Shown here: positions 26,377 through 35,118 of the stretch, in pieces
How positions within the stretch are numbered: the stretch's first letter is position 1
Layout of the letters: every line of letters starts with the position of its first letter
Notes under the pieces: model-generated
Database searches by the model: none
What the model was told of the DNA's origin: nothing
Seen by the model: only the letters and a program-made list of their open reading frames with translations
Program-made: the position numbers and the translations under genes
DNA from: Nocardioides soli
GTDB taxonomy: Bacteria > Actinomycetota > Actinomycetes > Propionibacteriales > Nocardioidaceae
DNA: 64,000 nt
Reading direction: 5' to 3'
Assembly (NCBI RefSeq): GCF_014191495.1
Contig: NZ_JACHWR010000002.1
Span: forward strand, 744,001 to 808,000

Positions 26377-27525
26377 TCACGAGCCGCGGTAGATCCGCAG
26401 GTGCTGGTCGGCGGTGTTCGCCCAGGAGTAGCGCGCCGCCACCCGCGGGCCGTGGTCGGCGAGCCGGGTGCGGGTCGCCGGCTCGTCGAGCAGCCGGGCC
26501 AGGCCGGCCGCGAGGTCGGCATCGTCGCCGGCCCGGGTCATCACGGCGTCGACGTCGGGGGTCAGGAACTCGCCGAACACCTCGAGGTCCGAGCTCACCA
26601 CGGGGAGGCCGGCGGCCATCGCTTCCAGGATCACCAGGCCCCAGCCCTCCTTGAGCGAGGGGAAGGCGAAGCCGTCGGCGGCGTGGAGCCAGTCCACCAC
26701 CGCGTCGTCGGAGAGGGTGCCGAGCAGCACCAGGTCCCGCCCGAGCGCCAGGCCCTGGGCCTCCAGGCCACCGAGCACCTCCTCGCGGTAGGCGCGGTAG
26801 TCCTGGAAGGAGTGGCCGCCGATGACGGCCAGCATCGGCGGATCCGGCCGGGTGTGCCGCAGCCGGGCCAGCGCGTCGACGAGGTGCCGGCTCCCCTTGC
26901 GCGGCTCGATGCCGCCGATGGTCAGGTAGAGGAACCGGTCCTCGGCGCCGATCTCGGCGCGCAGCTCCTTGCGCCGGACCGCGTCGAGCGTCCCGGCGAA
27001 CCGATCCGCCCGCACGCCGTTGGTCACCACCCGGGCCGGTACGTCGTACTCCTCGGCGAGGAGCCGGCGCCAGAGCTCGCTGACCACCAGCACCTCGTCG
27101 GGCTCCTCGATCGCCGCGCGCTGGCAGTCGATCAGCGCCTGCGTGGTGAAGTCGTCGACATGGTGCACGGTGCGGATCAGCCGGAAGCCGGCACCGGCGT
27201 CGCGGACCCGGGCGGCGGCCCGGGCGGAGATGCAGTCCTGGCTGTGCACGATGTCGAAGCCGGGCCCGATCCGGCGCAACGCGTCGGTGAGGGCGGCGAT
27301 CGAGTCGAAGACCCGTTCCTCGAGGGTCGGCGCCGGCGGCGGCGACTCCACGAGGTGCACCGGCACCGCGGTGGGGCGGAAGAACCCCCGACCCGCCTCG
27401 GCGAGCGCGACCACCGTGACGTCGGCGCCGCGGGCGCTCAGCGCCTCGGCCAGCTCGAGCGTGTGCACGACGCCGCCGCGTGGCTTGACCGAGTAGGTGG
27501 TGAGTGCGATCCGCGGGCTGCTCAT
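26377..27525 (-). CDS. MSMEG_0565-family glycosyltransferase
   Basis: A 382-residue GT-B glycosyltransferase. RIALTTYSVKPRGGVVHTLELAEAL at the N-terminus, HSQDCISARAA, RTVHHVDDFTT, NGVRADRFAG, YLTIGGIEPRKGS and FPSLKEGWGLVILEAMAAGLPVV match the MSMEG_0565 family, which travels with a radical SAM protein, GNAT and AIR-synthase-like protein in nitrogen-starvation/Nit1C clusters. Those partners are present at 30.9-33.6 kb. It is the last gene of arcC-fdrA-GT, ten bases after fdrA. It may glycosylate a small product of the island, but donor and acceptor are unknown. Confidence 0.85.
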   Translation of the reverse strand: MSSPRIALTTYSVKPRGGVVHTLELAEALSARGADVTVVALAEAGRGFFRPTAVPVHLVESPPPAPTLEERVFDSIAALTDALRRIGPGFDIVHSQDCISARAAARVRDAGAGFRLIRTVHHVDDFTTQALIDCQRAAIEEPDEVLVVSELWRRLLAEEYDVPARVVTNGVRADRFAGTLDAVRRKELRAEIGAEDRFLYLTIGGIEPRKGSRHLVDALARLRHTRPDPPMLAVIGGHSFQDYRAYREEVLGGLEAQGLALGRDLVLLGTLSDDAVVDWLHAADGFAFPSLKEGWGLVILEAMAAGLPVVSSDLEVFGEFLTPDVDAVMTRAGDDADLAAGLARLLDEPATRTRLADHGPRVAARYSWANTADQHLRIYRGS

Positions 27526-27535
27526 CCGGGGGACC

Positions 27536-29065
27536 TCACAGCTCCTGCGCGACCAGTGCGGGGTCCCGCAGTGAGATCGCCGCACCCGCCAGCGCGGCCC
27601 GGGCGGCGGTCGGGGCGACCACGCAGCCCGCGGCGCGCAGGGTGGCGACCTGGACGGCCCGGTTCTGGGGGTCCAGGTCGGTGCCGAGGACGTAGGCGAC
27701 CACGACCGCACCGGACGCGATGACCTTCTCGACGGCCGGGGCGAGCATCCCGGCGGGATCCGCGTGGGCACCGTCGCCGATGACCACGTCGAGCAGGACG
27801 GCGGCGACCGCCGGGTCGTCGGCCTGCTGGTGGAGGAACTCCACCCGGGCCTGCGGGTCGATCATCGGGTGCGGCCGGCCCTGGGTGTACTCCTCCTCCC
27901 CGAGGTCGAGGAACAGGTGGTCGCCGGGCGCCGCCGTCTCGGGGGTCAGCCCCTTCTCGAGAGGGACGTTGGAGTGGATCGGTCCCAGGTGCGGCGTCAC
28001 GATGGTCAGCGCCTCGTAGCAGAGGGTGCCCCCGCTGTAGAGGCCCACGAGCTTGCGCCGATCCTGGGGGAGACCGGTGATCGCGGTCGCGACCTGCTCG
28101 CCCAGGTCGCCGACCAGATCCGGCTCGGTGCCCCCGGCCAGGGCCAGGGTGCGGACGGCGCCGGCCTCCAGGGTGTTCACGACACGCACGTGATCCGGTG
28201 CGGCGAGCGTCTCCTGCAGGCCCATCAGCGCCGCCACCATCGGCTTCCGCACGATGCCGAGCAGCCGCTCCGCGACCTCCCGGGACGGGGGCTTGGAGAC
28301 GAGGAGGATCGCCTCGGTCCGGTCGTCGGCGTCGAGGGCGCGCAGCGCCGACTCGGCCATCAGCCCGTCCACGTCGGGGGAGAGGTCGCGGCCACCGACG
28401 CCGATGACGTGCGTGACGCCGACGCCCCAGCCGTGCAGCAGGCTCATCACCTCCTGCGCACCGGTGCCGGCGGCGGCCACGACGCCGACCGGCCCCGGGC
28501 TGACCCGGTTGGCGAAGCCGAGACCGACCCCCGCGAGCATGGCGGTGCCGGCGCCGGGGCCCATCACCAGGCGGCCGAGCGCCCGGGCCCGCTGCTTGAG
28601 CTCCACCTCCTGGGGGAGCGGGACGTTGTCGCTGAAGAGGAGCACGTCCAGGCCGGCCGTCAGGGCCTTGTGCGTCTCGAGGGCGGCGTAGGCGCCGGGC
28701 ACCGAGACGATCGCGACGTTGGCCGCCGGGTGCTCGACCAGGGCGGCGCCCAGGTCGGCGGCCGTGCGCTCGATCTCGTCCTGCTCGGCGGACCCCGCCT
28801 CGAACAGCGTGGCCTCGGCCACGGCGAGTGCGCGTTCGGCGCTCTCCTCCGAGTCGGCGGTCGCGGCGATGACGAGATCGTTGGCGACGGCGCCCGTGAG
28901 GCCCTCGGTGATCCCCTGCTCGGCCAGGGTCTCCAGGTTGGCCGGGGTGGCCATCAGCGCCCACCCCCAGTCCACGCCGGGCGACTCGAGGACCGCTCTG
29001 GTCGCCTCCAGGAGGCGGACGCTGTCCTTGTAGGCGTTCTTCCGTACCGTGACGCGGGTGGTCAT
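27536..29065 (-). CDS. fdrA: FdrA/AllF-type acyl-CoA synthetase-like protein, carbamoyltransferase component
   Basis: A 509-residue FdrA-family protein, related in fold to succinyl-CoA synthetase. It begins VTVRKNAYKDSVRLLEAT, has VSVPGAYAALETHKALTAG, GPGAGTAMLAGVGLGFANRV, VIGVGGRDLSPDVDG and LGTDLDPQNRAVQVATLRAAG. In E. coli FdrA (AllF) with AllG and AllH makes oxamate carbamoyltransferase in allantoin breakdown. The other two components are at 33672 and 35119, here in a separate transcript. Its start overlaps the carbamate kinase stop by four bases. Physiological substrate here is not proven. Confidence 0.85.
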   Translation of the reverse strand: MTTRVTVRKNAYKDSVRLLEATRAVLESPGVDWGWALMATPANLETLAEQGITEGLTGAVANDLVIAATADSEESAERALAVAEATLFEAGSAEQDEIERTAADLGAALVEHPAANVAIVSVPGAYAALETHKALTAGLDVLLFSDNVPLPQEVELKQRARALGRLVMGPGAGTAMLAGVGLGFANRVSPGPVGVVAAAGTGAQEVMSLLHGWGVGVTHVIGVGGRDLSPDVDGLMAESALRALDADDRTEAILLVSKPPSREVAERLLGIVRKPMVAALMGLQETLAAPDHVRVVNTLEAGAVRTLALAGGTEPDLVGDLGEQVATAITGLPQDRRKLVGLYSGGTLCYEALTIVTPHLGPIHSNVPLEKGLTPETAAPGDHLFLDLGEEEYTQGRPHPMIDPQARVEFLHQQADDPAVAAVLLDVVIGDGAHADPAGMLAPAVEKVIASGAVVVAYVLGTDLDPQNRAVQVATLRAAGCVVAPTAARAALAGAAISLRDPALVAQEL

Positions 29066-30066
29066 CCGACAGGCTCCTCGACCAGGTGCGCGGGGACATC
29101 TTCGGGCAGGATCCGGGTGCCACGCTCACCCTCGACGACGCCGTGCGGCTCGTCGAGGGTGGCGTACACCAGCTCAGGGGTGGTGATCGCCGCGAAGCGG
29201 CCGGCGCCGGGCGGCGAGCCAGCCACGAACTCGATGGCGGCGCTCATCTTGGGGCCCATCGAGCCCGGGGGGAACTGCCCGTCGACCAGGTGCCGCCGAG
29301 CATCGCCGACGCTCATGTCGGCGATCGCCCGCTCCGTCGGCGTTCCGAAGTCCAGCTTCACCGCCGGCACCCCGGTGACCATCACCAGCGCGGTCGCCCG
29401 TGCGGCGACCGCGATGCGCTCGGCGGCGAGGTCCTTGTCGATCACCGCGTCGACGCCGCGATGCACGCCGTTCTCGCGCACGACCGGGATGCCGCCGCCG
29501 CCGGCGGCGACCACGATGTTGCCCGCCGCGGTCAGGGTGGCGATCGCGTCGGCCTCGAGGATCGCCCGGGGTACGGGGGAGGGCACCACGCGCCGGAAGC
29601 CGCGACCCGAGTCCGGCACCATGGTCCAGCCACGGGTCCGGGCGAACTCCTCGGCGACCTGGCGCTCGAAGAACGGGCCGATCGGCTTGGTCGGGTTGGC
29701 GAACGCCGGGTCGTCGGCGTCGACGACGATATGGGTGACCACCGAGACGGCGCCGGAGATCTCGGCGGCACACACCTCGTGCAGGGCGAGGCAGATCAGG
29801 CTGCCGAGCGCCCCCTGGGTCATCGCGCCGAGCGAGTAGAGCGGCAGCGCGGGCACCAGGCGGGCGCCCTCCTCGTGCTGGATCGCCAGGTTGCCCACCT
29901 GGGGTCCGTTGCCGTGCACGATGACGATCCGCCAGCCCTTGCGCAGCAGGGAGCGCACGGATCTGGCCATCGCGAGCGCGTTGCTGTACTGCTCCTCCAG
30001 CGTCCCGCGCTGGCCCTCCCTGGTGAGCGCGTTGCCACCGAGGGCGATCACGGCGACCTCGTTCAT
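29062..30066 (-). CDS. arcC: Carbamate kinase
   Basis: A 334-residue carbamate kinase, making ATP from carbamoyl phosphate and ADP. Landmarks are VIALGGNALTREGQRGTLEEQ, VIVHGNGPQVGNLAIQHEE, PTKPIGPFF, PDSGRGFRRVVPSPVPRAI, VVAAGGGGIPVV, GVDAVIDKDLAAERIA and PGSMGPKMSAAIEFV. ATG 30066 gives the standard MNEVAVIALGG start; the frame runs further upstream without support. As first gene of arcC-fdrA-GT, transcribed from the motif at 30123-30140, it would capture the energy of a carbamoyl group released by the AllFGH-type enzyme. Confidence 0.93.
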   Translation of the reverse strand: MNEVAVIALGGNALTREGQRGTLEEQYSNALAMARSVRSLLRKGWRIVIVHGNGPQVGNLAIQHEEGARLVPALPLYSLGAMTQGALGSLICLALHEVCAAEISGAVSVVTHIVVDADDPAFANPTKPIGPFFERQVAEEFARTRGWTMVPDSGRGFRRVVPSPVPRAILEADAIATLTAAGNIVVAAGGGGIPVVRENGVHRGVDAVIDKDLAAERIAVAARATALVMVTGVPAVKLDFGTPTERAIADMSVGDARRHLVDGQFPPGSMGPKMSAAIEFVAGSPPGAGRFAAITTPELVYATLDEPHGVVEGERGTRILPEDVPAHLVEEPVG

Positions 30067-30122
30067 CTGGGGTCTCAACCTCCCGGTCAGGTGCGGTCCG
30101 CTGCAGACACCATGACAGAGGA

Positions 30123-30140
30123 CGTGTCGTATAGTAGACA
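30123..30140 (+). promoter_or_regulatory. Island motif, site 1 (divergent arcC / 30185 gene)
   Basis: CGTGTCGTATAGTAGACA. First of five copies of an 18-bp motif found at the starts of the island's operons; 12 of 18 positions are invariant across the five. It lies 56 bases before arcC on the minus strand and 44 bases before the gene at 30185 on the plus strand. It includes a good -10 in both directions, TATAGT rightward and TACTAT leftward, with GTGTC...GACAC arms around them. Confidence 0.75.
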
Positions 30141-30184
30141 CACGTTCCCGGAACGAGCCAATGAGGCGAGGCATGGAGGCCGCG

Positions 30185-30850
30185 ATGGACGAGCTGACGG
30201 TGCGCACCCTGGTGGCCGGCTGGCGCTCGGCCGAGCAGTCCCTCTACTCGCTCGGTGGCGGCGATGTCGAGCGCTATCAACGTGCGATCCGACTGGTGCG
30301 CGCCCTGGTCGACCGGCTCGCCGACGTCGAGACCACCGACGAGCTCGTCGACCGGTGGTCGGAGGCCGAGCGACTGGCGGCCGAGGTGGCCGACGATGCC
30401 GGCCTGCCGCCCGGGGCGATCGTGGCGGACCAGGTCGCGGGCGCGGCCTTCTCGCTGCGGCACCAGACGGTCGTGGCACTGGAGGCGCGACGGGCGCGCG
30501 TGGACCGGATCGCGGAGGCGCGGGCGGAGGGCGGCGCGTGGGTGGACATCCATCGGTCCCGTGCGGACGCCGTCGAGTACGGCGCTCCGGTGGTCGAGGT
30601 CCGCATGCACCTCCCGAGCGGGCTGGCGGTCCAGCGGGTCGACCAGCCGGCGCTGGGCTCGGGGCTCGAGTGCTCGTGGGCCCTGGAGGTGCTGGCGCTG
30701 GAGCCGGAGACGGGTGATCACGCGATCGCCGACCCGCCGGCCGCGCTGCTGGCGATGGTCGGTGACTACGCCGACGAGGAGTCTGCTCGCGATGCCGAGG
30801 CCGCACTGGTCCGCGCGATCGAGGCGTACGGCCCCGAACGTGTCGGATAG
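30185..30850 (+). CDS. Hypothetical protein of the nitrogen/CoM island
   Basis: A 221-residue soluble acidic protein that I do not recognise. Residues 1-120 look all-helical (VRTLVAGWRSAEQSLYSL, then RAIRLVRALVDRLADVE); the second half has beta-like segments around YGAPVVEVRMHLPSGLAV. There are no membrane segments and a single cysteine, in GLECSWALEV. GGAGG lies six bases before ATG 30185; ATG 30161 and 30173 are alternatives. It follows motif site 1 and its stop codon lies inside motif site 2, so it is fully embedded in the regulon and probably has an accessory role to the radical SAM enzyme. Confidence 0.7.
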   Translation: MDELTVRTLVAGWRSAEQSLYSLGGGDVERYQRAIRLVRALVDRLADVETTDELVDRWSEAERLAAEVADDAGLPPGAIVADQVAGAAFSLRHQTVVALEARRARVDRIAEARAEGGAWVDIHRSRADAVEYGAPVVEVRMHLPSGLAVQRVDQPALGSGLECSWALEVLALEPETGDHAIADPPAALLAMVGDYADEESARDAEAALVRAIEAYGPERVG

Positions 30851-30856
30851 TAGACG
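30839..30856 (+). promoter_or_regulatory. Island motif, site 2 (before the radical SAM gene)
   Basis: CGTGTCGGATAGTAGACG, 51 bases before the radical SAM start. It overlaps the last codons and the stop of the preceding gene, so it is retained within coding sequence, and carries GATAGT as a possible -10. Confidence 0.7.
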
Positions 30857-30907
30857 GCATCTCTTGCGAGAACTACAGTAAGACAGCGCCTACCGGGAAG
30901 GACCACC

Positions 30908-32083
30908 GTGACCCAGACGGCACCGAGCAGTGGACCCGTCACCACTGCCGACGACGCAGGCCGCCTCAGCGACCTGATCCTCCAGCTCCAGGAGAAGGGC
31001 CTACGGATCAGTGGTCCCTTGGAGCGGCGCCCCGGCGGCGCCGGACCCTCCGACGCCGGGATGATCTGGGTCGAGGGGAGTCCGGTGACGGTGCCGGTCG
31101 ACGCCGGCTACGTGGGCGACTCCCCCTACGAGATGCTCAGCGAGGACTCGGGGCACGGCATCTACCGCGACGGGGTCCGGCTCGCCTCGGCCACGCCGGC
31201 GAACCGGCCCCAGTTCTACGACCTGTCCACGGCCGACGGGACGCCGTACTGGAAGCTCGCGCTGATGCACCTGGACTCCTTGGCCAGCACGGTGCTGCAG
31301 ACGTGCGCCTACTGGGGCAACGACGACCAGTGCCGGTTCTGCGGCATCGGCGTCTCCCTGGATTCGGGCAGCACGGTCAAGGTCAAGCGCCCCGAGCAGC
31401 TGGCCGAGGTGGCGGTCGCCGCCCGTGACCTCGACGGCGCGGTGGACATCACGCTGACGACGGGGTCGACGTACGGCAAGGACCGCGGGGCCTTCTACGT
31501 CAGCAAGTGCGGCCAGGCGATGAAGGAGGCCAGCGGGCTGCCCGTGGAGGTGCAGTTCGAGCCGCCCACCGATCTCGCGGTGATCGACACGGTGCGCGAC
31601 CGCGGCATCGACAGCCTGGGCATCCACGTGGAGTCGTTCGACCCCCAGGTGCTCGCCCGGGTCGCGCCGCCGAAGGCTCGCACCGGCATCGAGCGCTACT
31701 TCGAGACCTGGGAGTACGCCGTCGAGCGGTTCGGCGAGGGCCAGGTCACCACGTACGTGATCCTCGGGATGGGCGAGGATCCCGAGCTGACGATCGAGGG
31801 CTGCAAGCGGGCCGTGGACATCGGGGTCTACCCGTTCATCGTGCCGCTGCGCCCGGTGCCGGGGAGCCTGATGGCCGATGCGGTGCCGCCGGCGGCCGAC
31901 TACACCGAGCGGATCGCCCGCGCCGTCGCGCCGGAGCTGGTCCGGCGGGGGCTCACCGCCGACAAGGTCGCCGCCGGCTGCGCCCGCTGCCAGGCGTGCT
32001 CGGCCCTCGGCTCGCTGGAGCGGTCGATCCAGCTCGGGATGCCCTCCATGCCGGGCGGGATCCCCGCCCGCAGCGCGTCCTGA
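30908..32083 (+). CDS. MSMEG_0568-family radical SAM protein
   Basis: A 391-residue radical SAM-type protein of the nitrogen-starvation/Nit1C set. The cysteines expected to hold the 4Fe-4S cluster occur as CAYWGNDDQCRFCG near residue 135, a C-x8-C-x2-C spacing rather than the textbook C-x3-C-x2-C. Further conserved blocks are ITLTTGSTYGKDRGAFY, VQFEPPTDL, GIHVESFD and YVILGMGEDPE. A C-terminal CARCQACSALGS could hold a second metal centre. GTG 30908 follows GGAAGGA. It is followed eight bases later by the GNAT gene. Chemical reaction unknown. Confidence 0.87.
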   Translation: MTQTAPSSGPVTTADDAGRLSDLILQLQEKGLRISGPLERRPGGAGPSDAGMIWVEGSPVTVPVDAGYVGDSPYEMLSEDSGHGIYRDGVRLASATPANRPQFYDLSTADGTPYWKLALMHLDSLASTVLQTCAYWGNDDQCRFCGIGVSLDSGSTVKVKRPEQLAEVAVAARDLDGAVDITLTTGSTYGKDRGAFYVSKCGQAMKEASGLPVEVQFEPPTDLAVIDTVRDRGIDSLGIHVESFDPQVLARVAPPKARTGIERYFETWEYAVERFGEGQVTTYVILGMGEDPELTIEGCKRAVDIGVYPFIVPLRPVPGSLMADAVPPAADYTERIARAVAPELVRRGLTADKVAAGCARCQACSALGSLERSIQLGMPSMPGGIPARSAS

Positions 32084-32091
32084 GGCCGGCG

Positions 32092-32604
32092 ATGAGTGCG
32101 AGGGGCGCCGTCGTCGAGTCCCCGACGATCGCCGTCTGGGCGGCCGGGGTCGCCGACCGCGCCGCGCACTACGCCGTACGGCATCGGGTCTTCGTGATCG
32201 AGCAGCGGATCATGGAGTTCACCGACATCGACGCCCACGACGCGGATCCCGCGACGGTGCACGTCCTCGCCGCGGAGGGCGACGAGGTGGCGGGCACGGT
32301 CCGGCTCTACCGCCTCGGTCCGGGGCGCTGGCGTGGGGACCGCCTGGCGGTGCTGCCCGAGCACCGGTCCTCGACCGTCGGTGCCGAGCTGGTCCGCTTC
32401 GCCGTGACCGCCGCCGCCGCGGCCGGCGGCGAGGTGATGGAGGCGCAGATCCAGCTGCCCAACGTCCGCTTCTTCGGCCGGCTCGGCTGGCGCGCCATGG
32501 GCGACCCGGCTCCGTACTGCGGCTTCGACCACCAGCTGATGCACTTCGACCTGACCGAGGCGGAGGCCCGGAGCTGGCCGCCTCGGCCGGTCGGGCTGCG
32601 GTGA
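32092..32604 (+). CDS. MSMEG_0567/Sll0786-family GNAT N-acetyltransferase
   Basis: A 170-residue GNAT enzyme. AAHYAVRHRVFVIEQRIMEFTDIDAHD is the N-terminal donor-side segment, VAGTVRLYRLGPGRWRGDRLAV carries the strand before the acetyl-CoA loop, and NVRFFGRLGWRAMG is the usual GNAT tail. The family occurs with the MSMEG_0568 radical SAM protein and the sll0787-like protein, as here. Substrate unknown. It is co-transcribed with the radical SAM gene, and its stop codon abuts that of the convergent AIR-synthase-like gene. Confidence 0.87.
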   Translation: MSARGAVVESPTIAVWAAGVADRAAHYAVRHRVFVIEQRIMEFTDIDAHDADPATVHVLAAEGDEVAGTVRLYRLGPGRWRGDRLAVLPEHRSSTVGAELVRFAVTAAAAAGGEVMEAQIQLPNVRFFGRLGWRAMGDPAPYCGFDHQLMHFDLTEAEARSWPPRPVGLR

Positions 32605-33600
32605 TCAGGCCCAGAGGCCGGTCACCGACTCGCGGGCGAGGTCCATCAGCACCTCGTGCTCCGAGCCCTGCGTCAGGACCACCTGGCTGGACTCGGTGAC
32701 CTCACCGACCGCGGCACAGGTCAGGTGGGGATGGGCGGCGAACCGGTCGAGGCACTCCGGCACCCGGTCGGCGGCCGCGGTCAGCCAGAAGCTGTAGGTG
32801 GGGAACGAGACGGCCCAGCGCAACGGGTCGACGCCGGAGGGGATCGGCATGGCGTCCAGGTCGACGACCGCGCCGTGCCGGGTGAACTCCAGGAGCATCG
32901 CGAGCGACCCGAGCGGGCCGGCCATCGACACGTCCTTCGCGGCGACCGCTGCGCCGGACTCGGCCACGCCGGCCAGCAGCCGGACGTCGTCGGCGAGCGT
33001 CTCGCGCTGCTGCTCGAGCGTGGTGAAGAACGGGAAGTCGCTGCGCATGGTGCCGCGCAGGCAGGACAGGAGGAGCACAGCCTGTCCGGGCCGGACGTGG
33101 GCCATCGAGAGGGGTGCCCGGGTCTGGCCGAGGGCGAAGGCGGACAGGGAGGCGTCGCCGTCGCTGGCGGTCAGGTGGCCGCCGACGATCGGCACCCGGT
33201 AGATCGCCGCGGCGTCGCGCATCCCGTCGAGCACCCGGTCGACCTCCGCCGCCTGTCCCACCAGCGTGTTCACGATCGCATGGGGGACCGCGCCCATCGC
33301 GGCGATGTCGTTGACGTTGGCCAGCACCGCGGCGATGCCGGCGCCGTAGGGGTCCGCGGTGACGAAGGCGGGTGCGATCGCCTCGCCGCAGACCACGGCC
33401 CGGGCGCCGTCGAGCTCCACGACCGCGCCGTCGTCGCCGGGGCCGTGCAGGGGGTCGTCGGTGCCGACGATCCGTCGGACTCCTGCGATGTGCCGCTTCC
33501 CGGTCACCCCGCTGTGCTCGCGGACCACCCGCACCACGTCGGCCAGGTCCGGCCGTGCCGGGTGGGCGGTCGGGGGACTGAGCGGTGCCGTGTTCGCCAT
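32605..33600 (-). CDS. Sll0787-family AIR synthase-like protein
   Basis: A 331-residue PurM/AIR-synthase-fold protein. GPGDDGAVVELDGARAVVCGEAI matches the ATP-binding N-terminus, LANVNDIAAMGAVPHAIVNTLVG the second block, VPIVGGHLTASDGD the glycine-rich loop and KDVSMAGPLGSLAMLLE the C-terminal half. The family uses ATP to activate an amide- or carboxyl-type oxygen; its partner substrate in Nit1C clusters is unknown. ATG 33600 starts MANTAPL and lies only four bases from motif site 3, implying a leaderless or nearly leaderless mRNA. Confidence 0.87.
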   Translation of the reverse strand: MANTAPLSPPTAHPARPDLADVVRVVREHSGVTGKRHIAGVRRIVGTDDPLHGPGDDGAVVELDGARAVVCGEAIAPAFVTADPYGAGIAAVLANVNDIAAMGAVPHAIVNTLVGQAAEVDRVLDGMRDAAAIYRVPIVGGHLTASDGDASLSAFALGQTRAPLSMAHVRPGQAVLLLSCLRGTMRSDFPFFTTLEQQRETLADDVRLLAGVAESGAAVAAKDVSMAGPLGSLAMLLEFTRHGAVVDLDAMPIPSGVDPLRWAVSFPTYSFWLTAAADRVPECLDRFAAHPHLTCAAVGEVTESSQVVLTQGSEHEVLMDLARESVTGLWA

Positions 33601-33604
33601 CCAA

Positions 33605-33622
33605 CGTATCGTATAGTAAACG
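33605..33622 (+). promoter_or_regulatory. Island motif, site 3 (divergent AIR-synthase-like / allG-like)
   Basis: CGTATCGTATAGTAAACG. Located 4 bases from the AIR-synthase-like start on the left and 49 bases from the DUF1116 start on the right. TATAGT (right) and TACTAT (left) are plausible -10 elements in the two directions. Confidence 0.75.
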
Positions 33623-33671
33623 GCAATGTCGTTCGAGACATCCATCGTCGCTCGTGAAGGGGTCCGCACCC

Positions 33672-35111
33672 ATGACGCAGTCGCCCGTCGTCGATCTCCC
33701 GAAGTCCGTGGACGTGGTCAACGTCGGGCTCCCGCTCTTCGAGCAGGCCGTGCGGGACCAGGGCCACGCCGTGATCGGTGTGGACTGGCGGATCCCCGCG
33801 GGTGGGGACACCGAGCTGGTGGCCGCGTTGAGCCGGCTCTCGGGGCCGTACGCCGAGCGGGTCGACGCCGCCAACGCCGAGGTGGTCCGGCGGCTCAACG
33901 AAGGCGTTCCGCTGTTGGTCGGCGTACGCACCGCCGGAGAGGCCGTGCCCGGCATGGGCGGGCGGACGGTGCTGCACAGCGGTCCGGGGATCACCTGGGA
34001 CCGGATGCCGGACCCGTTGCGCCGCTCGGTGCAGGCGACGGTGGTCGCCGAGGGCTGGGCGCCCGACGTGGCCGCCGCAGCGGCGCTGGTCGAGGCGGGC
34101 GAGGTCGAGCTGCGGCCGGCCAACGAGCATCGCACCGTGGTGCCGATGGCCACCTCGATCGGTCCGAGCGCGCCGGTCTACGAGGTCCGCAACGAAGCCG
34201 CGGGCCTGACGACGTACTCCAGCCTCAACCAGGGCTCGGGTCAGGTGCCGTGGTTCGGAGTGGACTCCGACGAGGCGATCGACCGGCTGCGGTTCGTCCG
34301 CGACCACCTCGGTCCGGTGCTCGCCGAGGCGGTGGAGGCACACGGGCCGGTGGATGTGTTGGCGCTCGCCGCCCAGGGCGTGCCGATGGGCGACGACGTG
34401 CACATGCGGGTGCAGGCCACCACCAACCTGTTCCTGCGCGACCTGCTGCCCTATCTCGTCCGCAGCGCTCACCCCAGCGCCGCGGACGCGGCCACCTTCC
34501 TGAGCGCCAACCACCTGATGTTCCTCAACGTCGCCATGGCCGCGGCGAAGTCGCTCACCGAGTGGGCGGGGGAGGTCGCCGAGTCGAGCATCGTGACGAC
34601 GATGGCGCGCAATGGCACCGACTACGGGATCCGGCTCGCCGGAGCCGGCCGGGACTGGTTCCTCGCGCCCTCGCCGCCCATCCAGGACGCGCTCTACTAC
34701 CCGGGATACGGGCCGGAGACCAGCGCGCCCGACATCGGCGACAGCGCGGTCCTCGAGCTGATCGGGCTGGGCGGCCCCGCGGCCGCCAACTCGCCGGCGG
34801 TGGCGGGGTTCCTCGGCGGTCGGATGGCCGACGCGATCGCGGCGACGCGGAGCATGCAGCGGATCTGCGTCGGGGAGAGCCCACGGTTCCGGCTGCCGAT
34901 CCTCGACAACGTGGGCACCCCGGTGGGAGTGGACGTGCGCCGGGTCGTGGAGTCCGGGGTGACGCCGGCGGTGAACACCGGCATCGTGCACGTCTCCGAC
35001 GGGGTCGGTCAGGTCGGCGCAGGGGTCGCGTGGGCTCCGGTCGAGTGCTTCGCCGCGGCCCTGCTCGACCTCGACCGACGGCTCGCCGGAGGGACCCGGA
35101 CCGCTGGTTGA
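33672..35111 (+). CDS. allG: DUF1116 (AllG/YlbE-like) protein, carbamoyltransferase component
   Basis: A 479-residue DUF1116 protein. It begins VDVVNVGLPLFEQAVRDQGH and has VVPMATSIGPSAPVYEV, GVPMGDDVHMRVQATTNLFLRDLLPYL, FLSANHLMFLNVAMAAAKSL and IVTTMARNGTDYGIRLAG, the conserved core of YlbE/YahG/AllG. In E. coli AllG joins FdrA/AllF and AllH in oxamate carbamoyltransferase. Here the three parts are split between two divergent transcripts that share the motif. The next gene, AllH-like, starts seven bases after its stop. Confidence 0.88.
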   Translation: MTQSPVVDLPKSVDVVNVGLPLFEQAVRDQGHAVIGVDWRIPAGGDTELVAALSRLSGPYAERVDAANAEVVRRLNEGVPLLVGVRTAGEAVPGMGGRTVLHSGPGITWDRMPDPLRRSVQATVVAEGWAPDVAAAAALVEAGEVELRPANEHRTVVPMATSIGPSAPVYEVRNEAAGLTTYSSLNQGSGQVPWFGVDSDEAIDRLRFVRDHLGPVLAEAVEAHGPVDVLALAAQGVPMGDDVHMRVQATTNLFLRDLLPYLVRSAHPSAADAATFLSANHLMFLNVAMAAAKSLTEWAGEVAESSIVTTMARNGTDYGIRLAGAGRDWFLAPSPPIQDALYYPGYGPETSAPDIGDSAVLELIGLGGPAAANSPAVAGFLGGRMADAIAATRSMQRICVGESPRFRLPILDNVGTPVGVDVRRVVESGVTPAVNTGIVHVSDGVGQVGAGVAWAPVECFAAALLDLDRRLAGGTRTAG

Positions 35112-35118
35112 GACGACC

